Shown: positions 17,101 through 27,100 of the stretch, in pieces
Layout of the letters: every line of letters begins with the position of its first letter
How positions within the stretch are numbered: the stretch's first letter is position 1
Assembly (NCBI RefSeq): GCF_003971235.1
Contig: NZ_CP034661.1
Coordinates: forward strand, 1,922,001 to 1,986,000
From: Chryseobacterium aureum
Lineage (GTDB): Bacteria > Bacteroidota > Bacteroidia > Flavobacteriales > Weeksellaceae
DNA length: 64,000 nucleotides
Direction: 5' to 3'
Program-made: the position numbers and the translations under genes
Notes under the pieces: generated by a model
The model's database searches: none
Seen by the model: the letters and a program-made list of their open reading frames with translations, nothing else
What the model was told of the DNA's origin: nothing

Positions 17101-20100
17101 AGCATTATTAAGTTGATTCTGAGTATGAAATACATCTTCTAATCTTTTTAGAGTACCATCGGGATCTAATTCGTGAATCATTTTTAAAGGCTCGATTATA
17201 TTAGTCGATCGATAATCCTTTCGATATCCTAAACCAAATGCTGTATCAAGAATCTGACTATATAACCTTTTAAAATCATCATTAAATCTCATTCTTCCAT
17301 ATGCATCACAGACTTTTCCAAGATAGGTCGTCAACGAAATTGTATCGTGTTCTATTCTAGCTACCTCTTCTGCATATTTTAAAAGCTTAAAAATGATGTC
17401 TTCAAAATTAAAGCGTTGATTAGTAGAAAGAGTTTTAGCAATTTGTAATCCAACAGAATAATGCCTAAATCCATCTCCGCTTTTATCTTTATCAATCCAA
17501 AAAATAACCAATTTTTCAATTCTTTCTTTTGAAAGCGTTTCGTTAGCAACAGCAAAAATGTTTTTAAAAAAATATTTTATACCGGAAGATATGAAACTGC
17601 TATTTGTATCCATATCAAATAGCCCTCTAGCACGAGGACGAAATTCTTTAGGTCTCGGGATATATAATATATCAATTGACTCTTCTAAGGATGCTAATAA
17701 ATCATCTTCATCACAATTAGCTGAACGATTGTCATTCCATATTTTTGATAATGCAAAAATAGAATCATATATTTCTTCTGCAGGACTATCGAAGTATGAA
17801 GCATCTATTCGGAGTTCTTCTACGACATTAGGATTAAAAATCCAGAAATATTTCAAATTATTAAATAGTAAAATTATTTCTTCCCTAAGTTCATACTTAT
17901 TATATTTATCATTAACAACATTATCAAAAAGCTTTGGGGCTGGCATCTCCCTATAAGGGAATAATTCTAGTATTTCTTTATTGCTAAAAAATTTAGTACA
18001 AAGTACAATCAACTTTAAATAGCGATTGTCTGAAAACTTACTGAAGTCAACTTTTTTAAGAAGTGTGACAGCTTCTTTTCTTTGGGCGGGTATTGATAGT
18101 AAGAGCTTTATTACAGCGATCTCTACTTCTGGATAAAATTCGTTATTGAGTAATTCTGTTCTTAGCAAAAACAATTTTTTTGACTGATTATGTTCAACCA
18201 AATAATCGAGAATTTCTAATTTTATCTTTGTATTAGTTTTTGTATTCGCTTCTTCCGGATAATATTTTCGTTTAAAATTTCTGTTATTTCTGTTTGATTG
18301 TACCCATTTGATTTTGTCGATATTGTCAAATATTTCTAGAATATTGTCCTTAACCAATGCTTCCGCTTTATACTGAATAGTTAAATTTTTGACACTTTTA
18401 TCAATGATAGATTTTGAAAAGCCCTGTTTGATTATGGCCGCAGGCAACATATTGCCAGTTTTTTGGTAATATTTACCTATATAATGACAAAAATATTCCT
18501 TACTAGTTAATACAAAATCTCCATCCCAAATAGTCCGTAAGCTATTGGCTGTATGACCCGAGTTTAGTAATAACATAGTAAAGTCAATTCCCGAATGGCC
18601 TAAATTATCTTTAGCTTGAGCAAATTGATCTTTAATAAAAGCAATTCTAGTAAATTCCGAAAGTGAAGCCTTCTCTATAGTGGCTTTCATTGCGATATCT
18701 AGATTATCTTCAATTTCATTCTGCCCCCGATAATTTTCCCAACTAGCCTTGACCCATTCTGACGTTGTTGAAGTGATTATAGTATCATAGTCTCCAATTT
18801 CGTAAAGATGCTTAAAATAATTTCTGAATGCCTCATCTGAAAAGGGATTTATTCTGTAAAAATTAACTAAAGCATTATTAAACTTGTTCTTTAGATCTAA
18901 AGTTTTTGATATGATAAACTCACGAAAACTATTATGGAAAATAGAAAATGATCTACCATCTATTTGTTTAAGGAGATAGGAAAAGCGGTTTACAATATTT
19001 TCAACCTCGGTAATTGTCCTATTTTCTCCTGCTAAAACAAGTATTTGGTGCAAAGTTTCTAAAGATGTATTTTCCTTTCTATAAGCTAACACAGCAAGTA
19101 CCCATTTAGATAGAGAATCGTCTAGAATTTTTTGGAAAAGATAGTCGTGGTAATAATTTATTTCACCATTTTTTAAAATTGGAAAATCTTGTAAAATCGG
19201 TTCATAATTATTGTTATCTTCTTTCAGAAGAACTTCCGAAATGTAATGCAAATAAATAGGAATACCGCCAGAAACTTGCTCAATTTTGTCAATAAATTCA
19301 GGACTATGAATACCTTTTTTATTCAAGTATTCAAGTATTTCCGGCTGAGAAAAAGGCTTTACAACAATATGTCTTCGGCTATCAGAATCAATTATCTGTT
19401 TGACGGATGGTGACAGTAATGAAGAATATTGTGAACTTAAGATAAAAAATATGTTTTCAGGTAGAGCTCCTTTAATGACATTTAGTAAGGATCCGTCGCC
19501 AATAGTTGTATCTCTATGCACATGATCCAAGCCATCAACTATAAAAATAATTTTTTTGTTAAGCGAACTTAGTTTATCCAGGTATCTAATTAGCTTTTCC
19601 TCAAAATTTGTTGAAAATACACCAGGGAGATCAACGTCCGGAAAATATTTTTCTATGCTTATACATAATGATTTTAGGAAATATGATGACTTGTGGCGAA
19701 GCTCCCCAAAATTATTACTAACATCGGGTATAAAACAATAGTAGGCTAAAATACTTGATGGCTCTTCTTCTTTAAATTTTGTAAGAGCTGTTGATTTTCC
19801 GATACCAGGAAGTCCTTCAATAAATATATAGCCATTGCTTAGCTGAGTTAAACTACTCCTAAGCTTCTCAAAAAAACTTTCATTACTTACATAACTGTCA
19901 TCATCAACAACCTTAAAATAATGAGACAGTTTATCATCAAATCTATCCGAAATGCCAAGTTCTTTAAGTACAAGATCCTTCGTAATTTTTTCGCCCGAAA
20001 TGCACCATTTTACCACTGCATTAATAAGCTTTTCAAAAAGGTCAGTTTCAATACCCAGCGTCTCCAATTTATATTTAATACTATTTTGAATCTCTTCAAT

Positions 20101-20679
20101 GCTATCTTGACGAAACTTAAAATCTAAACATCTCAAAAACTCATTAAAAGAGTTATCATCTAATGAACACTCATTTTGTATTTTACTTAAAACAACCTTA
20201 TAGTCGTCATAAACTGCAAGATTTTTTAATTGATTTGAATCATCTAAACGATCAATAATATTATTACGCAGGTCTGTAAGTCCAAAATTAATATCTTCAG
20301 AAGGACGTTTTATATTGCTTTCTTTTTTGGTAGTAAATAAAGTAATAGAAAAGTCTTTACCTGTATTTCTTACACTCTGATATCCTTCTGCTAACTGCTT
20401 AAATAAAGATTTCTTCAAAATTTTTCCTTCATCATTCTTTTCAGACTTTAACATACTGTATATTGTATATGTCTTCTCTTCATCATGCGCCCACTTCACC
20501 TGAAAATATTCAATCTTAGAATGTCGGTAAATAATTATATCATCAATGTGGTTTCCTTCCTCATAATTTTCTAATCTTACCTGCAAAATATCTGAATTGA
20601 AAAACAAGCACTCTATAATTTTTAAAGCGGCGACGTTGTTTTGATAATAAAATCCTGCCTGCGATGCGGAACCCTCCAT
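14167..20679 (-). CDS. Giant Cap4/DUF4297 nuclease-STAND NTPase (Avs-like)
   Basis: The gene starts at ATG 20679 (2170 residues). A TTG at 20718 would add 13 residues and is less likely. The N terminus is a PD-(D/E)XK Cap4/DUF4297 nuclease: GFYYQNN, E37, D46-D47, E57 and Q60-V-K62, the last being the Q-x-K strand. A STAND ATPase follows with Walker A G289-LPGIGKS296 and Walker B FIVD382-GLD385. The remaining roughly 1500 residues are alpha-helical and should form a HEAT/ARM-like solenoid sensor. This is the plan of AVAST (Avs) proteins, which bind conserved phage proteins such as terminase or portal and then activate the nuclease. It stands alone on the minus strand, convergent to another Cap4-STAND gene. 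It is longer than typical Avs proteins, so its target may differ. Confidence 0.82.
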   Translation of the reverse strand: MEGSASQAGFYYQNNVAALKIIECLFFNSDILQVRLENYEEGNHIDDIIIYRHSKIEYFQVKWAHDEEKTYTIYSMLKSEKNDEGKILKKSLFKQLAEGYQSVRNTGKDFSITLFTTKKESNIKRPSEDINFGLTDLRNNIIDRLDDSNQLKNLAVYDDYKVVLSKIQNECSLDDNSFNEFLRCLDFKFRQDSIEEIQNSIKYKLETLGIETDLFEKLINAVVKWCISGEKITKDLVLKELGISDRFDDKLSHYFKVVDDDSYVSNESFFEKLRSSLTQLSNGYIFIEGLPGIGKSTALTKFKEEEPSSILAYYCFIPDVSNNFGELRHKSSYFLKSLCISIEKYFPDVDLPGVFSTNFEEKLIRYLDKLSSLNKKIIFIVDGLDHVHRDTTIGDGSLLNVIKGALPENIFFILSSQYSSLLSPSVKQIIDSDSRRHIVVKPFSQPEILEYLNKKGIHSPEFIDKIEQVSGGIPIYLHYISEVLLKEDNNNYEPILQDFPILKNGEINYYHDYLFQKILDDSLSKWVLAVLAYRKENTSLETLHQILVLAGENRTITEVENIVNRFSYLLKQIDGRSFSIFHNSFREFIISKTLDLKNKFNNALVNFYRINPFSDEAFRNYFKHLYEIGDYDTIITSTTSEWVKASWENYRGQNEIEDNLDIAMKATIEKASLSEFTRIAFIKDQFAQAKDNLGHSGIDFTMLLLNSGHTANSLRTIWDGDFVLTSKEYFCHYIGKYYQKTGNMLPAAIIKQGFSKSIIDKSVKNLTIQYKAEALVKDNILEIFDNIDKIKWVQSNRNNRNFKRKYYPEEANTKTNTKIKLEILDYLVEHNQSKKLFLLRTELLNNEFYPEVEIAVIKLLLSIPAQRKEAVTLLKKVDFSKFSDNRYLKLIVLCTKFFSNKEILELFPYREMPAPKLFDNVVNDKYNKYELREEIILLFNNLKYFWIFNPNVVEELRIDASYFDSPAEEIYDSIFALSKIWNDNRSANCDEDDLLASLEESIDILYIPRPKEFRPRARGLFDMDTNSSFISSGIKYFFKNIFAVANETLSKERIEKLVIFWIDKDKSGDGFRHYSVGLQIAKTLSTNQRFNFEDIIFKLLKYAEEVARIEHDTISLTTYLGKVCDAYGRMRFNDDFKRLYSQILDTAFGLGYRKDYRSTNIIEPLKMIHELDPDGTLKRLEDVFHTQNQLNNAGNGRMEHISISNLIAFTIQIYPSLGFKLMELEESSISRNEAFKIIIGSLITKSGKDELKLFLALIKTLQRWRDGSSSESTFLDLAKKLLLKAIEYSDDQLIFEILDIVKFNALIELEDRNVLPAFANILQQDGISLVEFGLEEYIEIRPANSNIKNKNAEVNTNTETTVQTIESLNQLFTENYDEFNAFLEQQFKEKRFNRKANLLKKERRNINKLFTDFYKSFLSNDQKLVIDKSKYVIAKHYENLKNEILNAPEGNNTFKEFEKLFFNFVSEIDNLFNEATFLRYLQVDIDVNGWLKNIFKNINWRHDHIFYQVLTDSDVMYLVDNCSIFEIDKILDFVNKWTSRSIRSAALLKIANKIMPVDFEKAKNVISQVSEYEFDSLLFQHEESTNLLDFDIFQTTFNSDVNYGKTFLLKSYYTQKGKYSGDLTDSLGKLFKYKEYFEDNTVNSYYIGNLSFNKGLAYGLPEVENHYGFLAEHTETLSFSEIVINHLVWLFNYPAVKIRELSLQSLFDLISEDDDLISVFIQRSLNNGNNNEIEWGIVVIHAIALHNPKIITKYKEKFIKLLSHEHFNIAETMKDVLLTIESSEGLFLTDIEKQIIDNVNSASRLILNSEDIVLRSKNKFIYSSFQYDLMYRLNEMDDEAKFFESVHSELILKGWKDYDQENESNVHQRYNINSNFDVIEVQSPYYDALKEAINRVFYKKIKRNCFDSKFIDLFKSSLRVFDPSNLLIKVVSRPEEISYVDENLSKADFYGFSDFDNIVENLIKRDTEYIPLIEFGNQRANNYKKLSGTCYFEVKAFLKHQSYDIKNLAKKDSFEPFLASENKYSNELPTLLDTASSFPVKDLYPLLQISYNNFRGEKDLLNANIFNDVFSELGLPSNNLLNIFKSDTQNNVQAIKWINSYTGGPSWRRCKPSSTGFTFSIKKSILLKYLKANELQLCYRINLRRSTDNDRIEKFMSWSDLQKDIVISNF

Positions 20680-21311
20680 TAATTTTTGTTTTAAATGATT
20701 AATAATTGTTACTTTCAATTGAACTAAACAAAAAAGTTTTACAGATAAAAATACGAATTCTACTATTCATATTTTATTTAAAAATCAACAAGAAAAAGAG
20801 TTAAGAAATTTTAAACAAAAATATTATCCTAAAGAAGCTAATTCAAAAACGGCAAAATATAAAATCCTATCAATTAAATCTTCTATCGCATTCTTCGTAA
20901 AAATCTGCTTGTAATTATAATAAATTAAAGACTAATAATACCAATTTTGATTATTTCAAATATCTAAAATTTAAATTGTAAAACATTAGAAATTAAAGAT
21001 TAAATTAATCATAGCTAATTATTGTTTAATTTGGCTCAAACGAATCAAATCATCGACAAAAGTGTTTGTATAGACATGTGTCAAAGTCACATAACAAGAT
21101 TGTTAAGTTTTACAATTCTTTATAAATCTTCCACCAGATACTTCGAAATCAAGCTCCTAATTCTCGTTATTCCTATTCCAATTCAAGATTCTATTCAGTT
21201 ATATAAGAATATTTTCTTTACATTTCCGAACAGTATAAAATTTAACACTTTATCAATTATTTATGAAGTCATTCCCAAGCTTAAGTGCCATTTCTTCTTA
21301 CCTTATGTGCC

Positions 21312-21330
21312 GGTACAAATATGGTACAAA
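21312..21330. repeat. Right copy of 19-bp direct repeat (possible attR)
   Basis: GGTACAAATATGGTACAAA, identical and in the same orientation as 4223-4241. It lies about 120 bp beyond the dnaK stop codon, at the visible switch from AT-rich accessory DNA to conserved core genes. Confidence 0.45.
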
Positions 21331-21385
21331 TGTATAATTAGAAACACCTAAAAAACACACAAAATCAAACAGAATAAAAGAAACA

Positions 21386-21419
21386 AAAATCCCCACAAAC
21401 CTTTGTTTATGGGGATTTT
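21386..21419 (-). terminator. dnaK terminator
   Basis: AAAATCCCC and GGGGATTTT flank a 16-nt loop 32 bp past the dnaK stop. On the minus strand the stem is followed by a T-rich run, so it should end dnaK transcription. Confidence 0.75.
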
Positions 21420-21450
21420 CTATATTTTGTTAATTGTTATTAATCAATAA

Positions 21451-23349
21451 CTATTTGACTTCTTCAAAGTCTGCATCCTGTACATCTTCAGCGCCGGCGT
21501 TTCCACCTGCATTCTGAGCACCTGCACCTGCATCAGCACCCGGCTGCTGGCCAGCGGCATATAATTCTTCAGAAGCTGCCATCCATGCTGCATCTAACGC
21601 TTCAGTTTTAGCTTTTACATCATCAGCATTTTTAGCTTCGAAAGCTGTTTTTAATTCTGCATGAGCTGCTTCAATGGCTGCTTTTTTGTCAGCAGAAAGT
21701 TTCTCACCGAATTCTTTCAATTGCTTTTCAGTCTGGAAGATCAATCCGTCTGCTTTGTTGAAGATTTCAACTTCTTCTTTTCTCTTAGCATCCGCTGCAG
21801 AGTTTTCCTGAGCTTCTTTCTTCATTCTTTCGATTTCTTCGTCAGAAAGGCCTGAAGAAGCCTGAATTTTGATAGACTGCTCTTTACCAGTTCCTTTATC
21901 TTTAGCAGATACACTTAGGATACCGTTTGCATCAATATCGAATGTTACTTCAATTTGAGGAACTCCTCTTGGTGCAGGCGGAATATCCTGAAGATCAAAT
22001 CTACCGATTTCCTTGTTATCGTTGAACATTGGTCTTTCACCCTGTCCTACTCTGATGCTTACAGCCGGCTGGTTGTCAGAAGCTGTAGAGAATACTTCAG
22101 ATTTCTTAGTTGGGATGGTAGTATTCGCTTCAATTAATTTCGTGAATACAGAACCCATTGTTTCGATTCCTAAAGAAAGCGGAGTAACGTCAAGTAATAA
22201 TACGTCTTTTACATCACCTGTCAATACACCTCCCTGGATAGCGGCACCAATTGCTACCACCTCATCCGGGTTTACTCCTTTAGAAGGTTTTTTACCGAAG
22301 AATTTTTCTACTTCTTCCTGGATGATCGGGATTCTTGTAGAACCACCTACCAAGATTACTTCGTCAATATCAGAAGTTGATAAACCAGCATCTTTTAATG
22401 CTTTAGCAACAGGCTCCATAGATCTTCTTACAAGATCAGCAGATAATTGCTCGAATTTAGCTTTTGTTAAGGTCTTCACTAAGTGTTTAGGACCTGTAGC
22501 TGTAGCTGTGATATAAGGTAGGTTGATCTCTGTCTGAGGAGAAGAAGATAATTCAATTTTTGCTTTTTCAGCTGCTTCTTTTAATCTTTGAAGTGCAATG
22601 GCATCTGATTTTAAATCTACACCTTCTTCAGCTTTGAACTCATCAGCCATCCAGTTGATGATCACATCATCAAAGTCATCACCTCCTAAGTGTGTATCAC
22701 CGTTTGTAGACAATACTTCGAATACACCGTCTCCCAAATCAAGGATAGAGATATCGAAAGTACCCCCTCCAAGGTCATATACTGCGATTTTCTGATCTTT
22801 ATGGTTTTTATCAAGACCGTAAGCTAACGCTGCAGCCGTAGGCTCGTTGATAATTCTTTCTACTTTAAGACCTGCAATTTCACCAGCTTCCTTAGTAGCC
22901 TGTCTCTGTGCATCGTTGAAGTAGGCAGGAACAGTAATTACCGCTCTTGTTACTTCCTGACCAAGATAATCTTCAGCAGTTTTCTTCATTTTCTGAAGCG
23001 TCATTGCAGAAATTTCCTGTGGTGTATATTCTCTATCGTCGATTTTTACTTTTACGGTATCGTTGGGTCCGGCAACTACTTTATAAGGTACTCTTGTGAT
23101 TTCAGAAGCATCATCTTTAAAGTGCGTTCCAATAAATCTTTTGATAGAGTAAACCGTTTTGGTTGGATTCGTTACAGCCTGTCTTTTTGCAGGATCACCT
23201 ACTTTTCTCTCTCCGTCTTCCGTAAAAGCTACGATAGAAGGAGTAGTTCTTTTACCTTCTGCGTTAGGAATAACAACAGGGTCTTTACCCTCCATTACAG
23301 CAACACAAGAGTTGGTTGTTCCTAAGTCAATTCCAATTATTTTACTCAT
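21451..23349 (-). CDS. dnaK: Molecular chaperone DnaK (Hsp70)
   Basis: A 632-residue DnaK of normal length. The N-terminal ATPase (1-385) shows [17 protein letters not shown], the DLGGGTFD phosphate loop and GGSTRIP. The substrate domain (390-505) begins [16 protein letters not shown]. The helical lid ends in a Gly/Ala-rich tail and [12 protein letters not shown], close to the EEVK-type DnaK terminus. It folds nascent and heat-damaged proteins in the cytoplasm with DnaJ and GrpE, which are not encoded nearby. It stands alone, with its own terminator and a 300-bp upstream spacer, and forms the right border of the defence island. Confidence 0.99.
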   Translation of the reverse strand: MSKIIGIDLGTTNSCVAVMEGKDPVVIPNAEGKRTTPSIVAFTEDGERKVGDPAKRQAVTNPTKTVYSIKRFIGTHFKDDASEITRVPYKVVAGPNDTVKVKIDDREYTPQEISAMTLQKMKKTAEDYLGQEVTRAVITVPAYFNDAQRQATKEAGEIAGLKVERIINEPTAAALAYGLDKNHKDQKIAVYDLGGGTFDISILDLGDGVFEVLSTNGDTHLGGDDFDDVIINWMADEFKAEEGVDLKSDAIALQRLKEAAEKAKIELSSSPQTEINLPYITATATGPKHLVKTLTKAKFEQLSADLVRRSMEPVAKALKDAGLSTSDIDEVILVGGSTRIPIIQEEVEKFFGKKPSKGVNPDEVVAIGAAIQGGVLTGDVKDVLLLDVTPLSLGIETMGSVFTKLIEANTTIPTKKSEVFSTASDNQPAVSIRVGQGERPMFNDNKEIGRFDLQDIPPAPRGVPQIEVTFDIDANGILSVSAKDKGTGKEQSIKIQASSGLSDEEIERMKKEAQENSAADAKRKEEVEIFNKADGLIFQTEKQLKEFGEKLSADKKAAIEAAHAELKTAFEAKNADDVKAKTEALDAAWMAASEELYAAGQQPGADAGAGAQNAGGNAGAEDVQDADFEEVK

Positions 23350-23591
23350 AATATTTTATATTTTTTCTATTTTTAATTTAATTTACACTCTCAATTTCTC
23401 AATATCTGTACCATTTGAAAAATTATGACAAAATGACACAGAACAAAATTATCCGACGATTATGCTTTCGCTTAATTGTGATGATAAAGTATCTTGAGAC
23501 ATCATTGAAAATAAATTTATTAAATGTGGAATACAATAGGGTTTTGTACAATTTGTCACATTGTGATTAAATTTGATACGACAATACTATG

Positions 23592-23624
23592 AAAAAGGGG
23601 AAAAGATGACTTTTCCCCTTTTTT
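23592..23624. terminator. Bidirectional-looking terminator after the lipoprotein gene
   Basis: AAAAAGGGGAAAA and TTTTCCCCTTTTT form a 13-bp stem with a short loop, flanked by A and T runs. It lies 28 bp past the stop of the minus-strand lipoprotein gene and should end the toxin operon. The spacer 23350-23591 holds the dnaK promoter region, with TGACAAAATGACA at about 23426 as its only notable sequence. Confidence 0.75.
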
Positions 23625-23651
23625 ATAATAAAATAACATTGAAATTTTTAA

Positions 23652-24179
23652 TTATGGCTTTTCAACAGGTAAGTAAACGGAACAATTGGCTCCATCCTGG
23701 ATCAACAGTTTATTGTTTTCAAATTTTATTTCCTGTCTGTCAATTCCATATCCGCCTCCCATCTTGAATGCTTGAACAGCATCCATAAAAAACCTGTCCC
23801 CTTTCCTATATACTATGGCATTAGGACCTGAAGTATCCTTACCCAGCAATTGCTTTGCTGCTTTTTCATTTTCAGCATAAAGTTTTTCGACCGTACCATT
23901 GCTGTTGAAAATGATATAGTCTTCATACTTCTTTTGATCTGATCCTCTATGCATTTCAAGCTTGGGTGGAACAATATTGAATTTTCCTTTTGTAATATAG
24001 GTTCCTTCCAGGATATAGAGTCTGTCAAAATACAAAAGTGGAAAATTCGCAGTTTCAAAACCCTGTGTCTTTTTTAAAAGTTTATTTCTAACATGCTTGA
24101 GCTCTGCCGACTGACACGAGAACATAGAAAAAAAAGACATGAAGATTAGAAATCCCGTTATTGTTTTTTGTGTTACCAT
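23652..24179 (-). CDS. Small lipoprotein coupled to the RHS toxin gene
   Basis: This 175-residue protein has a lipoprotein signal: a hydrophobic segment (FLIFMSFFSMFSC) with the lipobox Cys at about residue 22. The mature part is a beta-rich domain of unknown family ending DGANCSVYLPVEKP. Its ATG overlaps the end of the RHS/SpvB toxin gene by 7 bp, so translation is probably coupled. Position directly after a polymorphic toxin is where immunity genes usually sit. A membrane-anchored immunity protein is thus a reasonable inference, but I do not recognise it as a named immunity family. Confidence 0.8.
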   Translation of the reverse strand: MVTQKTITGFLIFMSFFSMFSCQSAELKHVRNKLLKKTQGFETANFPLLYFDRLYILEGTYITKGKFNIVPPKLEMHRGSDQKKYEDYIIFNSNGTVEKLYAENEKAAKQLLGKDTSGPNAIVYRKGDRFFMDAVQAFKMGGGYGIDRQEIKFENNKLLIQDGANCSVYLPVEKP

Positions 24180-27100
24180 GATGTAAATTCATTTACTGTT
24201 TGATACTGAAAATAGGGTGCCCAATTATTTGAAAGCATCAAAAATGCAGGTTGAGGGGAGATCCATCGGTGAGCCAGCACATTTTGAATTCCATGTCTGA
24301 TCCATTCAGAATTAACCCCTATTCTAAAGTTGCCCCATCCGACATATGCTGCTCCGAGTCTATATCTAGGCCCTTGCTCCGCTACAAGCCCATGGGTATA
24401 TTTTTCTCCATAAGCTCCAGGAAGATAATCATCACGTCCATATTTTCTCATTTCTCTGTAATCATACTGGTATTTTGTTTCATTTTCAGGATTTTCCTCA
24501 TAAGTAGAGCTATTCCTTACTCCTGTAAATAAGTTGAATCCTGCGTGAAAGTCACCTATTGACAAAGACATGGCGGCTGTTCTGTAGCTGTCATTATTAT
24601 CCCCTAATCCTATCTTGCCAAATGGTGCTCCGTCATTTTCATAAGTAAGAGAAAAATCTCCACTTACCAGTTTTACGATACCGGTACGCTGTTCATGCAA
24701 ACCGCTCCACATATTGGTTCCAAGCATCACTCCTAAATTCCCTTCGGTGCCAAGTGTTCCGGCCATAATAGATTTTCTGTATTCCCAGCCGCTTAGTCCA
24801 CTTCCGGCATGAGAAATTTTATAGCTTACCCCAAATCCTGCGGCAATACCAAAATCTCCTTTACGGTAAGATACACTAAAGCTTGCGCCTACACTAAATC
24901 CTTTTCCAAAGGCTATGGATGGAGAAACAGAAAATCCAAATCCTCCTCCAAGATCCATAGAATAACTTGGCATTAAACCACTCACCAGTCCTGTTGCTGC
25001 ATATCCGGCAATAGCTCCCCAGGTGAGCGCACTGGAAGCTCCGCCATCCAAAGCCCCCATAATGGCTCCGGAAACAGCTCCTCCCAGAATAGAAAGGCCA
25101 AACTGTCCCCAGTTCCAGTTCCCTGTCTGTATTGCATGACCAATATAACTGGTGGCTCCCATCACGGCGCCAATGATTGCTCCCACATACACTAAGACCC
25201 ACGCAAATTCGCCACCTTGATCAATAAACATCAGAGGATTATTCAGAACATACCCAAACCTATTGTAATTCTGGCTGTTGAATGAATCCTGAATAAAGTT
25301 ATCAACTGACAGGAAGGTATGCAGTTTAGGATCATACATTCTTCCATTCATATGAATCAATCCTACCTGGAAAAAATGTTCATGTCCTGTATAGCCTCTT
25401 TCGATCATTAAATCCGGGAATCCTTTAAGGCTTACCTTGGTACCATTCTGCTCAAGATACATTAAATTTCCCCATGCATCAAAATGCCTTTTTTCTTCAG
25501 CTTTGCCAACCTCATCAGAAATAGCAAGAATTGTTCCCTGATAATCTCTGTGAAGATAATGCAGCCCTTCTTTCATAACTTGTCCGGTGACATAAAAGTC
25601 TTTGATATAAGCTGCCGGCGCCGAATAGGGATTGCCTGCCACATATGTTATAATTCTTGTTCCTAAAGCAGTGGCACTGGGTTTTCCCGGATAACTATAT
25701 TCTATAATTTCAACGGTATTATCATCAGAATAGCTTTTATGTCGTCCGTAGAATAAGAAAGATTTGTTATAATTATATTCTGAATTGGATCTCGTCTGAT
25801 GGATATTATAAGCAAATTTTACCAATTGATTATTATCCTGTGTAATTTCAACCGGATTTTTATAGGCGTTATAAGAAATCTGCTGCAGCTGATTGGCAGG
25901 AACGGAGTAGTATGAATCTCCTGAAAGGTTCAAATTAATACCTTTCTTTCTGTACCTGTTGGCACTTTCATATTTGTACTCGCCTACTACACTGTTGTTA
26001 TCAATTCTTCCAAAGGCATCATAGCTCTGGGTCTGATTTCCCGCCACATCCGTCCAGGATATAAGACGCTGCATGGCATCATAGCCAAAATTCTCAACGA
26101 TACTGATTGGTACAGCATCATTTTTGCGTTTGTTGAGAAGCCCGCTGATATCTTCAAAATCATAAGTATTACTTAATAGTACGGAATTAGAACCATTGAT
26201 ATGCCTGCTTTCCTGTAAGAAATTATTGGCACTGTACTGATTCGTAATAGAAACTCCGTTTCCGAGCGCTGCGCTCAGGATACTTCCTTTTTCATTGATT
26301 TCGTTCAGCTGCCATATTACTGTTCCTGCAATATTTTTTATTTTGTCCAAAAGTCCGCATGAAGCGTACAGATTTTCAATACCATAGCTGCTGGTGAGTG
26401 TACCCAACACTGTTTCTTTAATTTCCGTTTTGGTTCTTCCAAAGCCGTCATAAGTAAAGTGTTTTGTAAAAACTGCTGTACCATTATCTTCCACTCTTTT
26501 TTTAAGCCTGTAAAAGCTATCGTATTCATTGGTATAGGAGTTACTTACTCCGTTAGAAGATCCTGTTTCTGCCGTTAAAAATCCATTGGCATCATATGTA
26601 TAGGAAATTTTGATATCGGTATGGTCACCGGAAATATCTTTTTTGGCAAGACGTCCAAATTGATCATACGCGTAATCTGTTTTTCCTTTTGGATTAATTT
26701 CATGTAATAATTGTCCAAAATTATCATAAACATAGGTATAGTCTCCCCCCACGGACGGATCCGACACCTTTGTTTTTCTTCCCCAGCCATCCTGTTCTAC
26801 AGTAATGATATGCCCCTGATAATTGGTTGATTTCAGGGCTCCATTGGCATAATAGCTGTAAGTAATTACACCTCCGTTATCTGTCAACTTGATTTTATTT
26901 CCCCATTCATCTTTGGTGATGGTTTGTGTTTTTTGTCCGTCTATCACCGTTGCAGATAAACCGTTATATGACGAAGTAATTATTTTTCCGGAAGGAAAAT
27001 TCACTTTCACAACCCTTCCGTAACTGTCAAATTCGGTGACGGTCCATTTACTTGGCGCTGAAGTTGAAAAATAGGGATCACTCTCTCTGTACGCTCGATC

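Larger units (their letters stand above)
20680..21450. other. Non-coding right end of the island
   Basis: About 770 bp between the giant STAND gene and dnaK. It holds the STAND upstream region, the right copy of the 19-bp repeat (21312-21330) and the dnaK terminator (21386-21419). A 109-codon frame at 21022-21351 has no recognisable protein character and is left out. The rest is very AT-rich with nothing else identifiable. Confidence 0.5.

Noticed and set aside
20680..20718. TTG start of the giant STAND gene at 20718
   Set aside because: The ATG at 20679 is preceded by an A-rich leader typical of flavobacteria, and the nuclease domain begins just after it.
21022..21351. 109-codon open frame between the island and dnaK
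   Set aside because: Composition is biased to Ile, Phe, Tyr and Cys as expected from translated AT-rich non-coding DNA. It has no recognisable domain and runs across the 19-bp repeat.
22013..22516. 167-codon frame antisense to dnaK
   Set aside because: It lies wholly within dnaK on the other strand. Long antisense frames are a normal by-product of the codon use of highly expressed genes, and the product matches nothing.
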